Assembly (NCBI GenBank): GCA_902793605.1
Contig: CADBEB010000003.1
Location: 62,001 to 126,000 of the forward strand
Origin: an uncultured Eubacteriales bacterium
GTDB lineage: Bacteria > Bacillota > Clostridia > Christensenellales > Aristaeellaceae
Direction: 5' to 3'
Length of the DNA stretch: 64,000 nucleotides
The position numbers were made by a program, and so were the translations under genes. Positions 8,784-18,056 of the stretch are shown here, piece by piece. The notes below the pieces were generated by a model. The model saw only the letters and a program-made list of their open reading frames with translations, made no database searches and had not been told where the DNA came from. Position 1 is the first letter of the stretch. Each line of letters starts with the position of its first letter.

Positions 8784-11184
8784 TTCTTTGTCCTCCCATG
8801 ATGACCTTGATTTCGTGCTCTCCGGAATCATAAACGGGGATCCTGTCGACGGCCCGGCCATCGGATTCGAGGGAAACAACGCCTTTTTCCACATGATCCG
8901 GATTCAGGACAGTGATGCGGTAGGTCGCACCGCGCCACCGGCGCACGGCGGTGAAACCGTCCCACTTCGCGGGGATGCAGGGATCCACGGTCAGGCAGTC
9001 AAAGCCGGGACGGATGCCGAGCATATAGCGGGTGGCCGCATAATAACTCCAGCCGGAGGAACCGGTCATGAACGGGTGCCTTGCGCGGCCGAAGGCGCTG
9101 TGGTCCCTGCCCATGATGAACTGGCAGTAAGTGTAGGGTTCTGCCTGGCGGATTTCCATCCGGTCGTTCTGGTTTTCCGGGAGGAGGGCGTCGTAGAACT
9201 TCATAGCCCGGCTGCCGCGGCCGAGCATACACTCGGCCATCCAGGCCCAGGGGTTCGGATGGCTGAAGATCGCTCCGTTTTCCTTCACGCCGGGATAGAC
9301 CCGGGTGACGAAGCCGACGCTGTCGTCGATGGTCCGGAAGGAGGGCGCGTTCAGCATCAGGCCCCAGGGCGTATAGAGCCAGGCATCAACGCTGTCCATG
9401 CAGGCGATGCCCTGCGCCTCGGTCGCTGCGCCGGAAACGACGGCCCAGGTATTGCTCTCCAGATGGACCTTGCCCTCTTCCGCAGCGCTGGAACCGATAG
9501 GGTCCCCCTTGGCGGTAAAGCCACGGAGGAACCATTCGCCGTCCCAGAGCGCGCAGCGGCATGTCTCGGTCATCTTCGAGCGGAGGGTTGCATAGTGCGC
9601 TGCGTCCTCGCTGCGGTCCAGGGCCATGGCGGCATCGATGAAATGGTTCGAAGCCCATATGAGCAGGAAGGAGACCATGGCACTTTCGCCGCCACCCAGG
9701 TTCAGGCAGTCATTCCAGTCGGCTCTCAGGCCCCTGGTAACCCCGTGGATGCCTACCTGGCGGTAGGAAAAATCCAGGATGGCTTTCATATGCTCCCAAA
9801 CGGTGCCTTCTCCTTCGTCTGCATAGGGGATAACCTCATTAAAGAAGGAAAGATCGCCGCTCTCCCGGACGTTTTCCACGATGGCCGGGATCAGCCAGAG
9901 GGCATCGTCCGCGCAGGCATCGCTGATGCCGTGGAGCATCCCTTTCTTATCCGCCTCCGGGATCACGGTCGGGGTTTTGACGGAACCGTCGTCCTGTGCT
10001 TCGAGCACAGCGGGATCGAACAGGTGGAGCCCGTAACCTTCCCGCATCTGTCCGCGGAGGAGCTGGCGGATCCGCATCATGCAGCCGTCCGGCTCCCCGT
10101 GGGGAATGCACATGGCGTCCTGCGCGGTATCCCGGTAACCCAGTCCCGTACGTCCGCCGACCTCGATAAAGGAAGAGAAACGGGAGAAGAGGACGTTGAT
10201 CTCACTCTGGTAGAAGTTCCAGATATTGAGGGAACGATCCATGTTCTCGTGCGGGGTATGGACCTGCAGGGCGGAGAGCTTTTTCTCCCAGAAGTCCCGC
10301 AGGCTTGCGAAAGCACGGTCCGTGCCGGCTTCGTCATACTTCTTCCGGGCTTGTTCTGCGGCGTCCTCCCGGCCGGTGCCCAGATAAAAGAGGATGCGTT
10401 TTTCCTCGCCGGGGCGGAGGATCAGCTTTTTCTGCAGCGCTCCGCAGACGTTGCCGCCAAGCTCCGTGCTGCCGGAGAGAACACCCTGTTCGACGGCGGC
10501 AGGGTTGCGTTCGGTCCGGTAGGGGCCGATGAAGGCTTCCCGGACGCCGTCATGCCCGTCCGGCTCGAAATTGCCGGCGAAGAACTGGTAGGCACCGGGT
10601 TCGTAGTGCAGTTCGTTCAGGCAGGCGTCACCGCGGTAATGGGAACCGGCGGCGTACAGGCTCATCTGGAAATTCTGGTTGTCCATATCGATCTCATGGA
10701 AGGAAAACTCCACATAGCCGTATGCGCTGATGCGCCGCTCCCGGTCGGATGTATTGCGGATGCGGACGTCAAAGATCTCCACCGGATCGTCTCCTCCGTC
10801 CTCCCGGGGGATGAAGAGGGTCTCCGATGCGCGGATGTCCGCGTATTCACAGGTAAAAACGGAATAGCTCAGGCCATGGCGGGCTTCGTACTTTGCCTGG
10901 CTCAGCGGGAGCCCTGTGGGCTGCCAGCTGAGGGACCAGTATGCGCCGTCCTCATCGTCCCGGAGGTAGACGTAATGACCTGGCCAGTCCATCGGGACGC
11001 CGTTGGGGCGGAAACGGGTGATGCGGTGGTGCTGCGGGCTGTCCAGCCAGCAGTAGCCGCCCGCGTTATGGGAGATGACGGCGCCCATGCGCTGGGTCCC
11101 CAGGTAATTGGTCAGGGAGACGGGCACATCCACACGGTCGATGACATATTCGCGTGCGGCATCGTCGAAATAGCCATATTTCAT
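8776..11184 (-). CDS. GH94 disaccharide phosphorylase, N,N'-diacetylchitobiose phosphorylase-like
   Basis: 802 residues, full length for GH94. These inverting enzymes split a beta-linked disaccharide with phosphate to give an alpha-sugar-1-phosphate and a free sugar, saving ATP. The N-terminal lectin-like domain starts MKYGYFDDAAREYVI. The (alpha/alpha)6 barrel has the general acid Asp in GLRADWNDCLNLGG (near 490) and the phosphate/sugar site around HGISDACADDALW. As far as I recall the families, the stretches NYLGTQRMGAVISHNAGGY and ITRFRPN follow chitobiose phosphorylase more closely than cellobiose phosphorylase (which has YLGCEDFFSLISNTAGGY). Cytoplasmic: no signal. AAGGAG lies 9 bases before ATG. 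First gene of the mutase-kinase-binding protein-regulator operon. Confidence 0.88.
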   Translation of the reverse strand: MKYGYFDDAAREYVIDRVDVPVSLTNYLGTQRMGAVISHNAGGYCWLDSPQHHRITRFRPNGVPMDWPGHYVYLRDDEDGAYWSLSWQPTGLPLSQAKYEARHGLSYSVFTCEYADIRASETLFIPREDGGDDPVEIFDVRIRNTSDRERRISAYGYVEFSFHEIDMDNQNFQMSLYAAGSHYRGDACLNELHYEPGAYQFFAGNFEPDGHDGVREAFIGPYRTERNPAAVEQGVLSGSTELGGNVCGALQKKLILRPGEEKRILFYLGTGREDAAEQARKKYDEAGTDRAFASLRDFWEKKLSALQVHTPHENMDRSLNIWNFYQSEINVLFSRFSSFIEVGGRTGLGYRDTAQDAMCIPHGEPDGCMMRIRQLLRGQMREGYGLHLFDPAVLEAQDDGSVKTPTVIPEADKKGMLHGISDACADDALWLIPAIVENVRESGDLSFFNEVIPYADEGEGTVWEHMKAILDFSYRQVGIHGVTRGLRADWNDCLNLGGGESAMVSFLLIWASNHFIDAAMALDRSEDAAHYATLRSKMTETCRCALWDGEWFLRGFTAKGDPIGSSAAEEGKVHLESNTWAVVSGAATEAQGIACMDSVDAWLYTPWGLMLNAPSFRTIDDSVGFVTRVYPGVKENGAIFSHPNPWAWMAECMLGRGSRAMKFYDALLPENQNDRMEIRQAEPYTYCQFIMGRDHSAFGRARHPFMTGSSGWSYYAATRYMLGIRPGFDCLTVDPCIPAKWDGFTAVRRWRGATYRITVLNPDHVEKGVVSLESDGRAVDRIPVYDSGEHEIKVIMGGQRND

Positions 11185-11221
11185 TGAACGTTCGCTCCTT
11201 CACAGCAAGTTTGCATCATCA

Positions 11222-11241
11222 TTTTATCAGAAGGGATAAAA
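11222..11241. promoter_or_regulatory. Inverted repeat between divergent sugar operons
   Basis: TTTTATC-AGAAGG-GATAAAA is a perfect 7-bp inverted repeat. It is 38 bases upstream of the GH94 start. It may be an operator; its AT-rich arms also overlap a weak minus-strand -10-like TAAAAT, so this is tentative. Confidence 0.35.
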
Positions 11242-11333
11242 ACAATGAAAGGAACGGGGTTGTGCTTTTTTGACTGTTCTTGTTATATGGTGTTCTTCGC
11301 AAAAACCATCAACAGATTAAAGCCGAAGGGAGC

Positions 11334-11362
11334 AAAGGAGGCGATCGGAAAGCCTCCTTTTT
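11334..11362 (+). terminator. Terminator-like hairpin in the leader of the ABC importer operon
   Basis: AAAGGAGGC / GCCTCCTTT form a 9-bp perfect stem around a 9-base loop, followed by TTTTTC. It points towards the ABC importer at 11480 but lies upstream of that operon's best promoter (11378-11405). It would either end a short transcript starting near 11270 or act as an attenuator of a longer one. Confidence 0.55.
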
Positions 11363-11377
11363 CTCACTGCACAATTT

Positions 11378-11405
11378 TAGACAAGAAATCGCAATCGGGG
11401 ATAAT
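11378..11405 (+). promoter_or_regulatory. Probable promoter of the ABC importer operon
   Basis: TAGACA (11378-11383) and GATAAT (11400-11405) with a 16-bp spacer. This leaves an untranslated leader of about 65 bases before the permease start at 11480. Confidence 0.5.
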
Positions 11406-11479
11406 GACACCGGAAATGTCGTTTTGTTATCATCGGAGCACCAGATGTGACATGAAACCGCAGAGAGAGGAGAAAACGC

Positions 11480-12427
11480 ATGAGCAGGGTCGGACTGGGC
11501 GGGATCACTTCCGCACGCAGGAAGAAGAACTTCTGGCTGACGACGATGCTGCTGCCGGGTGCGATCTGGCTCCTGCTGCTCCGTTATCTGCCGATGCTGG
11601 GCATCACGATCGCCTTCAAGAATTACCGGGCGTTCAAACCAAATACCTTCTGGAACAACATCATCAAGTCCGACTGGGTCGGGCTGAAGAACTTCGAGTT
11701 CCTGAAAGGTCCGGACACCGCGGTGATGATCCGGAACACCCTGGGGTACAACATCCTCTGGATCGTGCTGGGGCTGATCATCTCGGTGGCGTTCGCCGTG
11801 ATGATGAGTGAACTGAGCACCCGCTTTATCGCGAAGAGCTACCAGACGATGATGTTCTTCCCCTACTTCCTGAGCTGGGTCGTGGCGAGCTACTTTGTGC
11901 TGGCTTTCCTTGATCCGACGAGCGGTATGATCAACGCGATGGAAAAAGCCTCGGGCTCGTCGGTAACCAACTTCTACCATGACACGACCTGGTGGCCCCT
12001 GATCCTGACACTGTGCAACCTGTGGAAGAATGTCGGTTATTCCACGGTGCTGTACCTGGCGGCGATCACCGGTATCGACACCACCCAGTATGAAGCGGCT
12101 GCGATTGACGGTGCCACGAAGTGGCAGCAGGTCAGGTATGTAACGCTGCCCAACATCCGCACGATGATCATCATCCTGCTGATCATGAACGTGGGCAAGA
12201 TCTTCAATGCCGACTTCGGCCTGTTCTACAACGTGCCGCAGAACTCCGGTTCGCTCTACCCGGTGACCCAGGTGGTCGATACCTTCGTCTACCGTGCCTA
12301 TGCCAACACGCATAACCTCGGGATGAGCTCGGCGGCGGGCTTCCTGCAAAGTGCAGTCGGGCTGGTCTGTATTGTCGGGACGAATGCGATCGTCCGGAAG
12401 ATCGATCCCGACAGCTCACTGTTCTGA
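11480..12427 (+). CDS. LplB-type carbohydrate ABC transporter permease
   Basis: 315 residues, six predicted transmembrane helices, starting MSRVGLGGITSARRKKNFWL with AGAGAGGAG before the ATG. The binding-protein-dependent transport signature (EAAAIDGATKWQQVRYVTLPNI) sits at about 205-225; this is the loop that contacts the ATPase. LplB/YtcP pairs import oligosaccharides or other glycans with a LipO-like binding protein, and all three genes are here in that order. No ATPase gene is in this operon. The MsmX-type ATPase at 40249-41376 is a plausible shared energiser, as is known for several Bacillus sugar importers. Confidence 0.92.
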   Translation: MSRVGLGGITSARRKKNFWLTTMLLPGAIWLLLLRYLPMLGITIAFKNYRAFKPNTFWNNIIKSDWVGLKNFEFLKGPDTAVMIRNTLGYNILWIVLGLIISVAFAVMMSELSTRFIAKSYQTMMFFPYFLSWVVASYFVLAFLDPTSGMINAMEKASGSSVTNFYHDTTWWPLILTLCNLWKNVGYSTVLYLAAITGIDTTQYEAAAIDGATKWQQVRYVTLPNIRTMIIILLIMNVGKIFNADFGLFYNVPQNSGSLYPVTQVVDTFVYRAYANTHNLGMSSAAGFLQSAVGLVCIVGTNAIVRKIDPDSSLF

Positions 12428-12443
12428 GGGGAGGGAGAAGAAA

Positions 12444-13379
12444 ATGACGACTGTTGCGAAAGCGGGAAAAAAGCGCTCCGCGGCGCTGAACCAGTTCAGC
12501 ACCGGGACCCAGGCAGGCTTCCACGTCGTTCTCGGCCTGTTCGCGCTGCTCTGTATCATCCCCTTCATTTTCGTGATCGTGATCTCCTTCTCGTCGGAGA
12601 ATTCCATCCGGCAGATCGGCTATTCCTTTACCCCGATCGAATGGTCGACCCAGGCGTACGACTACACCTTCCAACTGGGTGATCAGCTGTGGCGGAGCTA
12701 CTTTAACTCTTTCCTGATTACCATTGTCGGTACAGCCCTGGCGGTGGCGATCACCGTGCTCTATGCTTATCCGCTGTACCGGAAGGATTACAGCTACCGC
12801 GGATTCTTTAACTTCCTGAGCTTCTTTACGATGATCTTCGGCGGTGGCCTGGTACCGACCTTCGTGATCTGCAAGAGCGTGCTTGGCCTGTCGGATAACT
12901 ATGCTGCGCTGATCGTGCCGGCACTTTTCAGTCCCTTCAGCGTGATCATTATGCGGACGTTCTTTCAGACTACGGTCCCGGGTGAGCTGATCGAGGCGGC
13001 AACCATTGACGGCAGCGGCGAATACTCCACGCTGATCCGGATCGTGCTCCCGATCGTGACGCCGGGCATTGCCACCATCACTTTGCTGTACGCCATCGGT
13101 TACTGGAACGAGTGGTTCCTGAGCCTGCTGTACATCAACAAGAACATGGAGATAATCCCGCTGCAGTACCTGCTGATGCGGATGCAGCGCAATGCTGACT
13201 TCCTGGCGAAGAATTCGGCGATGCTCGGGGCAGATGCTTCAAAGGCGGCGATGGCGCTGCCTTCCCAAAGCCTGAAGATGGCCCTGGTAGTCTTCATTGT
13301 CCTGCCGATTGCCTGCGCCTATCCGTTCTTCCAGCGCTTTGTGGTCGCCGGCCTGACGGTGGGTTCGGTAAAAGGATAA
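12444..13379 (+). CDS. YtcP-type carbohydrate ABC transporter permease
   Basis: 311 residues with six predicted transmembrane helices. ATG 12444 is chosen because GGAGGGAG precedes it by about 9 bases, and upstream in-frame codons lie inside the previous permease gene. The ATPase-contact signature is at about 190-215 (GELIEAATIDGSGEYSTLIRIVLP). It ends with the PFFQRFVVAGLTVGSVKG tail common in this family. It is the second membrane half of the importer with the 11480 gene, 16 bases downstream of it. Confidence 0.92.
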   Translation: MTTVAKAGKKRSAALNQFSTGTQAGFHVVLGLFALLCIIPFIFVIVISFSSENSIRQIGYSFTPIEWSTQAYDYTFQLGDQLWRSYFNSFLITIVGTALAVAITVLYAYPLYRKDYSYRGFFNFLSFFTMIFGGGLVPTFVICKSVLGLSDNYAALIVPALFSPFSVIIMRTFFQTTVPGELIEAATIDGSGEYSTLIRIVLPIVTPGIATITLLYAIGYWNEWFLSLLYINKNMEIIPLQYLLMRMQRNADFLAKNSAMLGADASKAAMALPSQSLKMALVVFIVLPIACAYPFFQRFVVAGLTVGSVKG

Positions 13380-13427
13380 CGTTATTTGGAGCTGCAGAGC
13401 TCTGAAAAATAAAAGGAGGAACCCAAT

Positions 13428-14936
13428 ATGCGTAAACTTATCAGCCTGATCCTTGCCCTGGCATTGATCCTCTCCCTGTGCTCCTTTGCCCAGGCGGACG
13501 ATCTGCCCACCATCACGATCATGTTCCACGGCAGCAACGTGTCCGATGACACGGCGGTCCTGGAAGCGGTCAACGAGTACATTGCCGACAAAGTCGGCGC
13601 GAAACTCGAAGTCATCTGGGGAACCTGGGGCGACTTCGACGAGAAAGCCGTCAACGCGCTTGTCTCCGGCGACACCGGTCTGGACATGGTCTTCACCTGC
13701 TCCTGGAGCGCGGACGAATACAACAGCTTTGCCAAGCAGGGCTACTTCCTCAAGCTGGACGACCTGATCGAGCAGTACGGCGCGGACCTGAAGGCCGCAA
13801 TTCCCGAGAGCCTGATGCAGGCCGCCACCATCGAAGGTGCAGAAGGCAAAGGCATCTACGCCGTGAACGGCTTCAAGGACACCGCGACCCAGAACACCTG
13901 GGACGTCAACGTGACTCTGCTGAACGAGCTGGGCTACACCGTGGATGACATCAAGGGAAAGGGCTTCTTCGGCTTCGGCGAGATCTTCGCCAAGGCAAAG
14001 GAAGTCAAGGGCGACAGCTTCTATCCCTTCCTGATTGAGCCGATGGTGCTCGAGCGTATGGTGACCAACTCCATCATCATTGCCGGTGACGCTGGTTCCA
14101 CCAACCTGCTGAGCTGCTACCTGAATCCTGACGATGTTTCTGCCGAAGGCGCCTATGGCAACAAGATCCTGAACAAGTTCGCCACCCCCGAGTACAAGGC
14201 CTTTGTCGAGAAGGTGCATGAGTACTACGAAGCCGGATACATCGATCCCGCCCTGGCTGTGGCCGAGACCTCCAATGACGCCCGGACGAATGCCCAGAAG
14301 ACCGGCGACTACCTGATCGGCACGCAGAGCTATGCTTACGGCTATGAGTTTTCTGCCGACGTGCTGGCCCGCGGCGTGGAAGTCCAGTTCGTGCCCTGCA
14401 CCGAGCCCTATGTGGACACCACCGCTTCCCAGGGCGCTATGATGGCGATCACCACCGCTTCCGAGCATCCAGAAGAGAGCTTCAAGTTCCTGGCGCTGCT
14501 GAACAGCGATCCCTACCTGATGACCCTGATGAACTACGGTGTGGAAGGCATTCACTACACGAAGAATGCAGACGGACTGATCGAGTTCAACACTGATGCC
14601 CGCGCGACTTACAGCCCCTGGACCAATGGCATGGGCAATGTGACGATCCTGCCTGATACCGTTGCGGAGGGAGCCGGATTCCGCGAAGCGTTCAAGGCCT
14701 ACTATGCCGGCGCGAAGGCGATTCCGAGCCTGGGCTTCGTGTTCGACAACACGGATGTTGCCAACGAGATGGCCCAGCTGGGCAACGTGGCTGCCCAGTA
14801 TGCCCTGGCCCTGGACTGCGGCGCGACCGATCCTGCGACCGAGCTGCCGAAGTTCCTCGATGCGCTGGAAGGTGCCGGAATGCAGAAGTATCTGGATGCC
14901 GCCAACGCGCAGCTGGAAGCCTACCTGGCCAAGTGA
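13428..14936 (+). CDS. LipO-like extracellular solute-binding protein of the LplB/YtcP importer
   Basis: 502 residues. An N-terminal Sec signal (MRKLISLILALALILSLCSFAQA) is followed by an acidic mature start DDLPTITIMFHG; there is no clear lipobox. The fold pattern is that of large family-1 sugar-binding proteins, with an N-lobe containing LEVIWGTWGDFDEKAVNALVSGD and a C-terminal region like DUF3502 of LipO. AAGGAGG lies 8 bases before the ATG. It is the third gene of the operon and is followed by two hairpins. It presumably binds the disaccharide or oligosaccharide that the divergent GH94 operon degrades; the ligand cannot be read from sequence. Confidence 0.9.
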   Translation: MRKLISLILALALILSLCSFAQADDLPTITIMFHGSNVSDDTAVLEAVNEYIADKVGAKLEVIWGTWGDFDEKAVNALVSGDTGLDMVFTCSWSADEYNSFAKQGYFLKLDDLIEQYGADLKAAIPESLMQAATIEGAEGKGIYAVNGFKDTATQNTWDVNVTLLNELGYTVDDIKGKGFFGFGEIFAKAKEVKGDSFYPFLIEPMVLERMVTNSIIIAGDAGSTNLLSCYLNPDDVSAEGAYGNKILNKFATPEYKAFVEKVHEYYEAGYIDPALAVAETSNDARTNAQKTGDYLIGTQSYAYGYEFSADVLARGVEVQFVPCTEPYVDTTASQGAMMAITTASEHPEESFKFLALLNSDPYLMTLMNYGVEGIHYTKNADGLIEFNTDARATYSPWTNGMGNVTILPDTVAEGAGFREAFKAYYAGAKAIPSLGFVFDNTDVANEMAQLGNVAAQYALALDCGATDPATELPKFLDALEGAGMQKYLDAANAQLEAYLAK

Positions 14937-14942
14937 ACAAGT

Positions 14943-14995
14943 TCCGGTTCCGTGAACCGGACAGGCTGCCCCGTCTATAGCGACGGGGCATTTTT
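14943..14995 (+). terminator. Tandem hairpins and rho-independent terminator after the ABC importer operon
   Basis: First hairpin TCCGGTTC / GAACCGGA (14943-14961, 3-base loop). Then TGCCCCGTC / GACGGGGCA (14967-14990, 6-base loop) followed by TTTTT at 14991-14995. The second is a canonical intrinsic terminator; the first may protect the message 3' end. Confidence 0.85.
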
Positions 14996-15070
14996 GTGTT
15001 TGTCTGCAGTCCGGAATGGATATGTCGGATACGGCGTCATATAAAGGTGGGGCATTTTTGACTGCTTTTT

Positions 15071-15100
15071 TGGACAAGTGACCGCAAAATATGGTAGAAT
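15071..15100 (+). promoter_or_regulatory. Probable promoter of the PBP gene
   Basis: TGGACA (15071-15076) and TAGAAT (15095-15100), spacer 18 bp, about 60 bases before the PBP start codon. Confidence 0.5.
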
Positions 15101-15158
15101 AAACTGTCTTGCTATAAACATTTTGAGGATCGGCGGGACGAACGACCGGAGGAGAAGG

Positions 15159-18008
15159 ATGTTCGGAAAGAAAAAGAAGACAGGCGGATACGACGAGGAG
15201 GAACTCCGTTATCCGGAGGAACAGCAGGAAAGCTGGGACGCCGAGGACGGAGAATACCCCGGCAACGCTGTCTATGACGGATATACCCCAGAGGGCTACA
15301 GCGACTTCGAAGAAGGCACCTGGGGTGCGGACGATGAGGAGGACTGGGAGGAACCGGAAAAGAAACCGGAACCACGCAGCATCTTCCGTCCCGAGATCCG
15401 GAAACCGAACTTTGTGGTGAGCGTACTGCTCAACACGGTCCGTGTGCTGCTCGTGGCCGCCCTGCTGGCCGGTGTTGCGGCGGTCGGAGCGGTGTTCGGC
15501 ATCGCAAAAGGCTATGTGGATACCGCGCCGGACCTGAACCTGGTCGAGCTCGACAGCCAGGCCCAGACGTCCTTTATCTATGACCGGAACAAGAACCTGA
15601 TCACGGAATACAAGGGCACGGAAAACCGCGTCCTGGTTTCCCTGGACGCGATCCCCCGGAACCTCCGCAACGCGTTTATCGCGGTGGAGGATGCCCGCTT
15701 CTATACGCACAGCGGCGTGGACCTGAAGCGCATCGTCGGCGCGTTCGTCTCCAACCTGAGTTCGTCTGCGACGCAGGGCGGATCGACGATCACCCAGCAA
15801 CTGATTAAGAACACGCTTCTTTCTTCGGAACAGAGCTACAAGCGGAAGATCCAGGAAGCTTACCTTTCCCTGCAGCTGGAGAACCGCTATACCAAGGACC
15901 AGATCCTTGAAAGCTACCTGAACACAATCTACCTGGGCGAGAATTATTACGGCGTGCAGGTGGCGGCGCAGGGCTATTTCGGCAAGGAACTCGGCGACCT
16001 GACAATCCGCGAGTGCGCGATCCTGGCCGGTACGACGAACAACCCATATTATTACAATCCGCGGAGGAACCTGTATACCCGCAAGAGCGAGGACAGGGAC
16101 TATGTCGCCGTGACCAATAACCGCACGAACTACGTCCTGCGGTGCATGTATGAGAACCAGTTCATTACCCGGGAACAGTATGAGGAAGCGCTGGATCCGG
16201 CGACGGCGCATGTGCTGGAGAACGGTCCGGTTTCGGGCAGGAGCCTGTACCAGTATCCCCACTACGTAGAATACGCGGTGAAGGAAGTCGTGCAGATCCT
16301 ACTGGAGCTGAACGGGCTGGAGAACAACGCGGCTAACCGCGCGGCGATGGAGACCAAGTTCCGTACGGGCGGCTATCATGTGCAGCTGGCGATTGATCCC
16401 GCGATCCAGGAGACGGTGGAGGATACGGTCCGGAACTGGAGCAAGTATCCCTCCCTGAGGGATCCGCAGGACAAGATCTACCGCACCAAGAACTCTGACG
16501 GCACCTATACGGAGACCATCGAACCGCAGGCGGCCTGCGCTGTGCTGGACTACCGCACAGGCGAGCTGAAGGCGATCGTGGGCTCCCGGACGGAAGTGAC
16601 AGCCCAGAAGACGCTGAACCGGGCGACGGACATGAAGATGCCTGTTGGTTCCTCGATTAAGCCGATCGCGGTCTACGCCCCGGCGCTGGAGCTGGGCCGG
16701 AGTCCGGCGTCTGTGGTCTACAATATGCCGGTACCGATTGCCGGCTGGAAGGACGCGAAGGGGAACGATTCCTGGCCGAAGAACTACGGCGGGGGCGGTT
16801 ATGCGGGACCGGAAACCCTGCGAACCGCGATGGCAAAGTCCCATAACACTTCGGCGGCGTCCACTCTTATGACGATGGTCGGCGTGGACCGGAGCGTGGA
16901 TTTCCTGCACCGGATGGGGATCGACGACGATCATATCGACGCGACGCCCTTCGGCCTCTCGCTGGGTTCCTCCGGCATCACCCCGCTGCAGATGACGGTC
17001 GCCTTCGGTGTACTCGCCAACGGCGGTGTTTATCAGGAACCGATCTCCGTGCTCGGAATCTCCGACTCGTCCGGCAATATCGTTTGGGACGGGCATCAGC
17101 ACCAGGAACGGCGGAGGGTGTTCTCCGACAGCACGAGCTGGATGATCGTGGATATGCTGAAATACGCGGTCGCCCACGGCACGGGTACTTCCGCAAAAAT
17201 CAAGGGACAGACCGTCGGTGGAAAGACCGGCACCAACTCCGACCAGAAGGGTGTGTTCTTCTCCGGAATGACCGGATACTATACCTCTGCCCTGTGGGTC
17301 GGGCATGACAACTACAAAGCACTCTCGTCCAAGTCGACGGGTTCAGGTGCGGCTGCGCCCCTGTGGCAGGCCTATATGTCCAAGATTCACCAGGGACTGT
17401 CGGACAAGGATATTCTGGACGGAGACCCGGCAAATTACGGCTTGGTAAAGGTCACAACCTGTGCGGTCAGCGGTCAGCTGGCGACAGAGGCCTGCCGGAA
17501 CGATGCGATGGGCTACGGCGTGGTGACAGATTGGTGGGCCAAGGGTACGGAACCGACGGTCAGCTGCCAGATGCATACGACGCAGACGGTCTGCGCAGAC
17601 ACGGGCATGCTGGCATCGCCGTATTGCCCCAACCCTGTCCAGAAGGGCGTCGTGACAATCCCGCCGGGACACCCGCTGTACAACCTGCTGGGAACGAAAT
17701 ACCAGCAGGTGATCGAGGAGTACCTCGGCACAGCGGTTTCCACCAATACGACATGTACCTGGCACAACGAGGAGAACCAGGGTCAGGTTGCGAGTCCGGG
17801 CGCCACGCAGCAGTTCGGCGACGCACAGCAGTTGATCGACCGGGCGGAGCAGATGCTGGCCGGGATGAATCCGACAGAACCGCAGTATCAGGCGATCCGG
17901 AATGCTGCGGATTATCTGCGGATGCTGATCGGCGGGAACAGTCCGGACCAGCAGGCTGTCATGGGCGCCATGACGACGCTGATGCAGGCAATGGCAGGGA
18001 TCTACTGA
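15159..18008 (+). CDS. Class A penicillin-binding protein (bifunctional transglycosylase/transpeptidase, PBP1A type)
   Basis: 949 residues from ATG 15159 (GGAGGAGAAGG just upstream). A very acidic cytoplasmic tail of about 85 residues precedes one membrane helix (TVRVLLVAALLAGVAAVGAVFGI). The GT51 glycosyltransferase has catalytic Glu in VEDARFYTHSG (near 178), GGSTITQQLIKN and RKIQEAYLSLQLE. The transpeptidase has SSIK (Ser near 498) inside MPVGSSIKP, SHN in KSHNTSA, and KTG in GGKTGTNSD. A C-terminal extension of about 180 residues contains several cysteines. It polymerises and crosslinks peptidoglycan at the outer membrane face. The L,D-transpeptidase gene follows 48 bases later, so the two may be coexpressed. 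Confidence 0.95.
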   Translation: MFGKKKKTGGYDEEELRYPEEQQESWDAEDGEYPGNAVYDGYTPEGYSDFEEGTWGADDEEDWEEPEKKPEPRSIFRPEIRKPNFVVSVLLNTVRVLLVAALLAGVAAVGAVFGIAKGYVDTAPDLNLVELDSQAQTSFIYDRNKNLITEYKGTENRVLVSLDAIPRNLRNAFIAVEDARFYTHSGVDLKRIVGAFVSNLSSSATQGGSTITQQLIKNTLLSSEQSYKRKIQEAYLSLQLENRYTKDQILESYLNTIYLGENYYGVQVAAQGYFGKELGDLTIRECAILAGTTNNPYYYNPRRNLYTRKSEDRDYVAVTNNRTNYVLRCMYENQFITREQYEEALDPATAHVLENGPVSGRSLYQYPHYVEYAVKEVVQILLELNGLENNAANRAAMETKFRTGGYHVQLAIDPAIQETVEDTVRNWSKYPSLRDPQDKIYRTKNSDGTYTETIEPQAACAVLDYRTGELKAIVGSRTEVTAQKTLNRATDMKMPVGSSIKPIAVYAPALELGRSPASVVYNMPVPIAGWKDAKGNDSWPKNYGGGGYAGPETLRTAMAKSHNTSAASTLMTMVGVDRSVDFLHRMGIDDDHIDATPFGLSLGSSGITPLQMTVAFGVLANGGVYQEPISVLGISDSSGNIVWDGHQHQERRRVFSDSTSWMIVDMLKYAVAHGTGTSAKIKGQTVGGKTGTNSDQKGVFFSGMTGYYTSALWVGHDNYKALSSKSTGSGAAAPLWQAYMSKIHQGLSDKDILDGDPANYGLVKVTTCAVSGQLATEACRNDAMGYGVVTDWWAKGTEPTVSCQMHTTQTVCADTGMLASPYCPNPVQKGVVTIPPGHPLYNLLGTKYQQVIEEYLGTAVSTNTTCTWHNEENQGQVASPGATQQFGDAQQLIDRAEQMLAGMNPTEPQYQAIRNAADYLRMLIGGNSPDQQAVMGAMTTLMQAMAGIY

Positions 18009-18056
18009 ATCCATCATTAAGAATTCATCATTCATAACGGGGAAAGGAGAAGGCCA

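Noticed and set aside
8656..11187. A long plus-strand open frame opposite the GH94 gene
   Set aside because: It is antisense to a full-length enzyme with conserved catalytic motifs; no start signal.
15001..15070. Possible second terminator after the importer (repeat of GGGGCATTTTTG)
   Set aside because: The GGGGCATTTTTG string recurs at 15049 without a complementary arm, so no hairpin forms.
13239..16262. A minus-strand open frame of over 1000 codons across the binding-protein and PBP genes
   Set aside because: It runs antisense to two clear genes and a terminator, with low-complexity translation; it is a GC-skew artefact.
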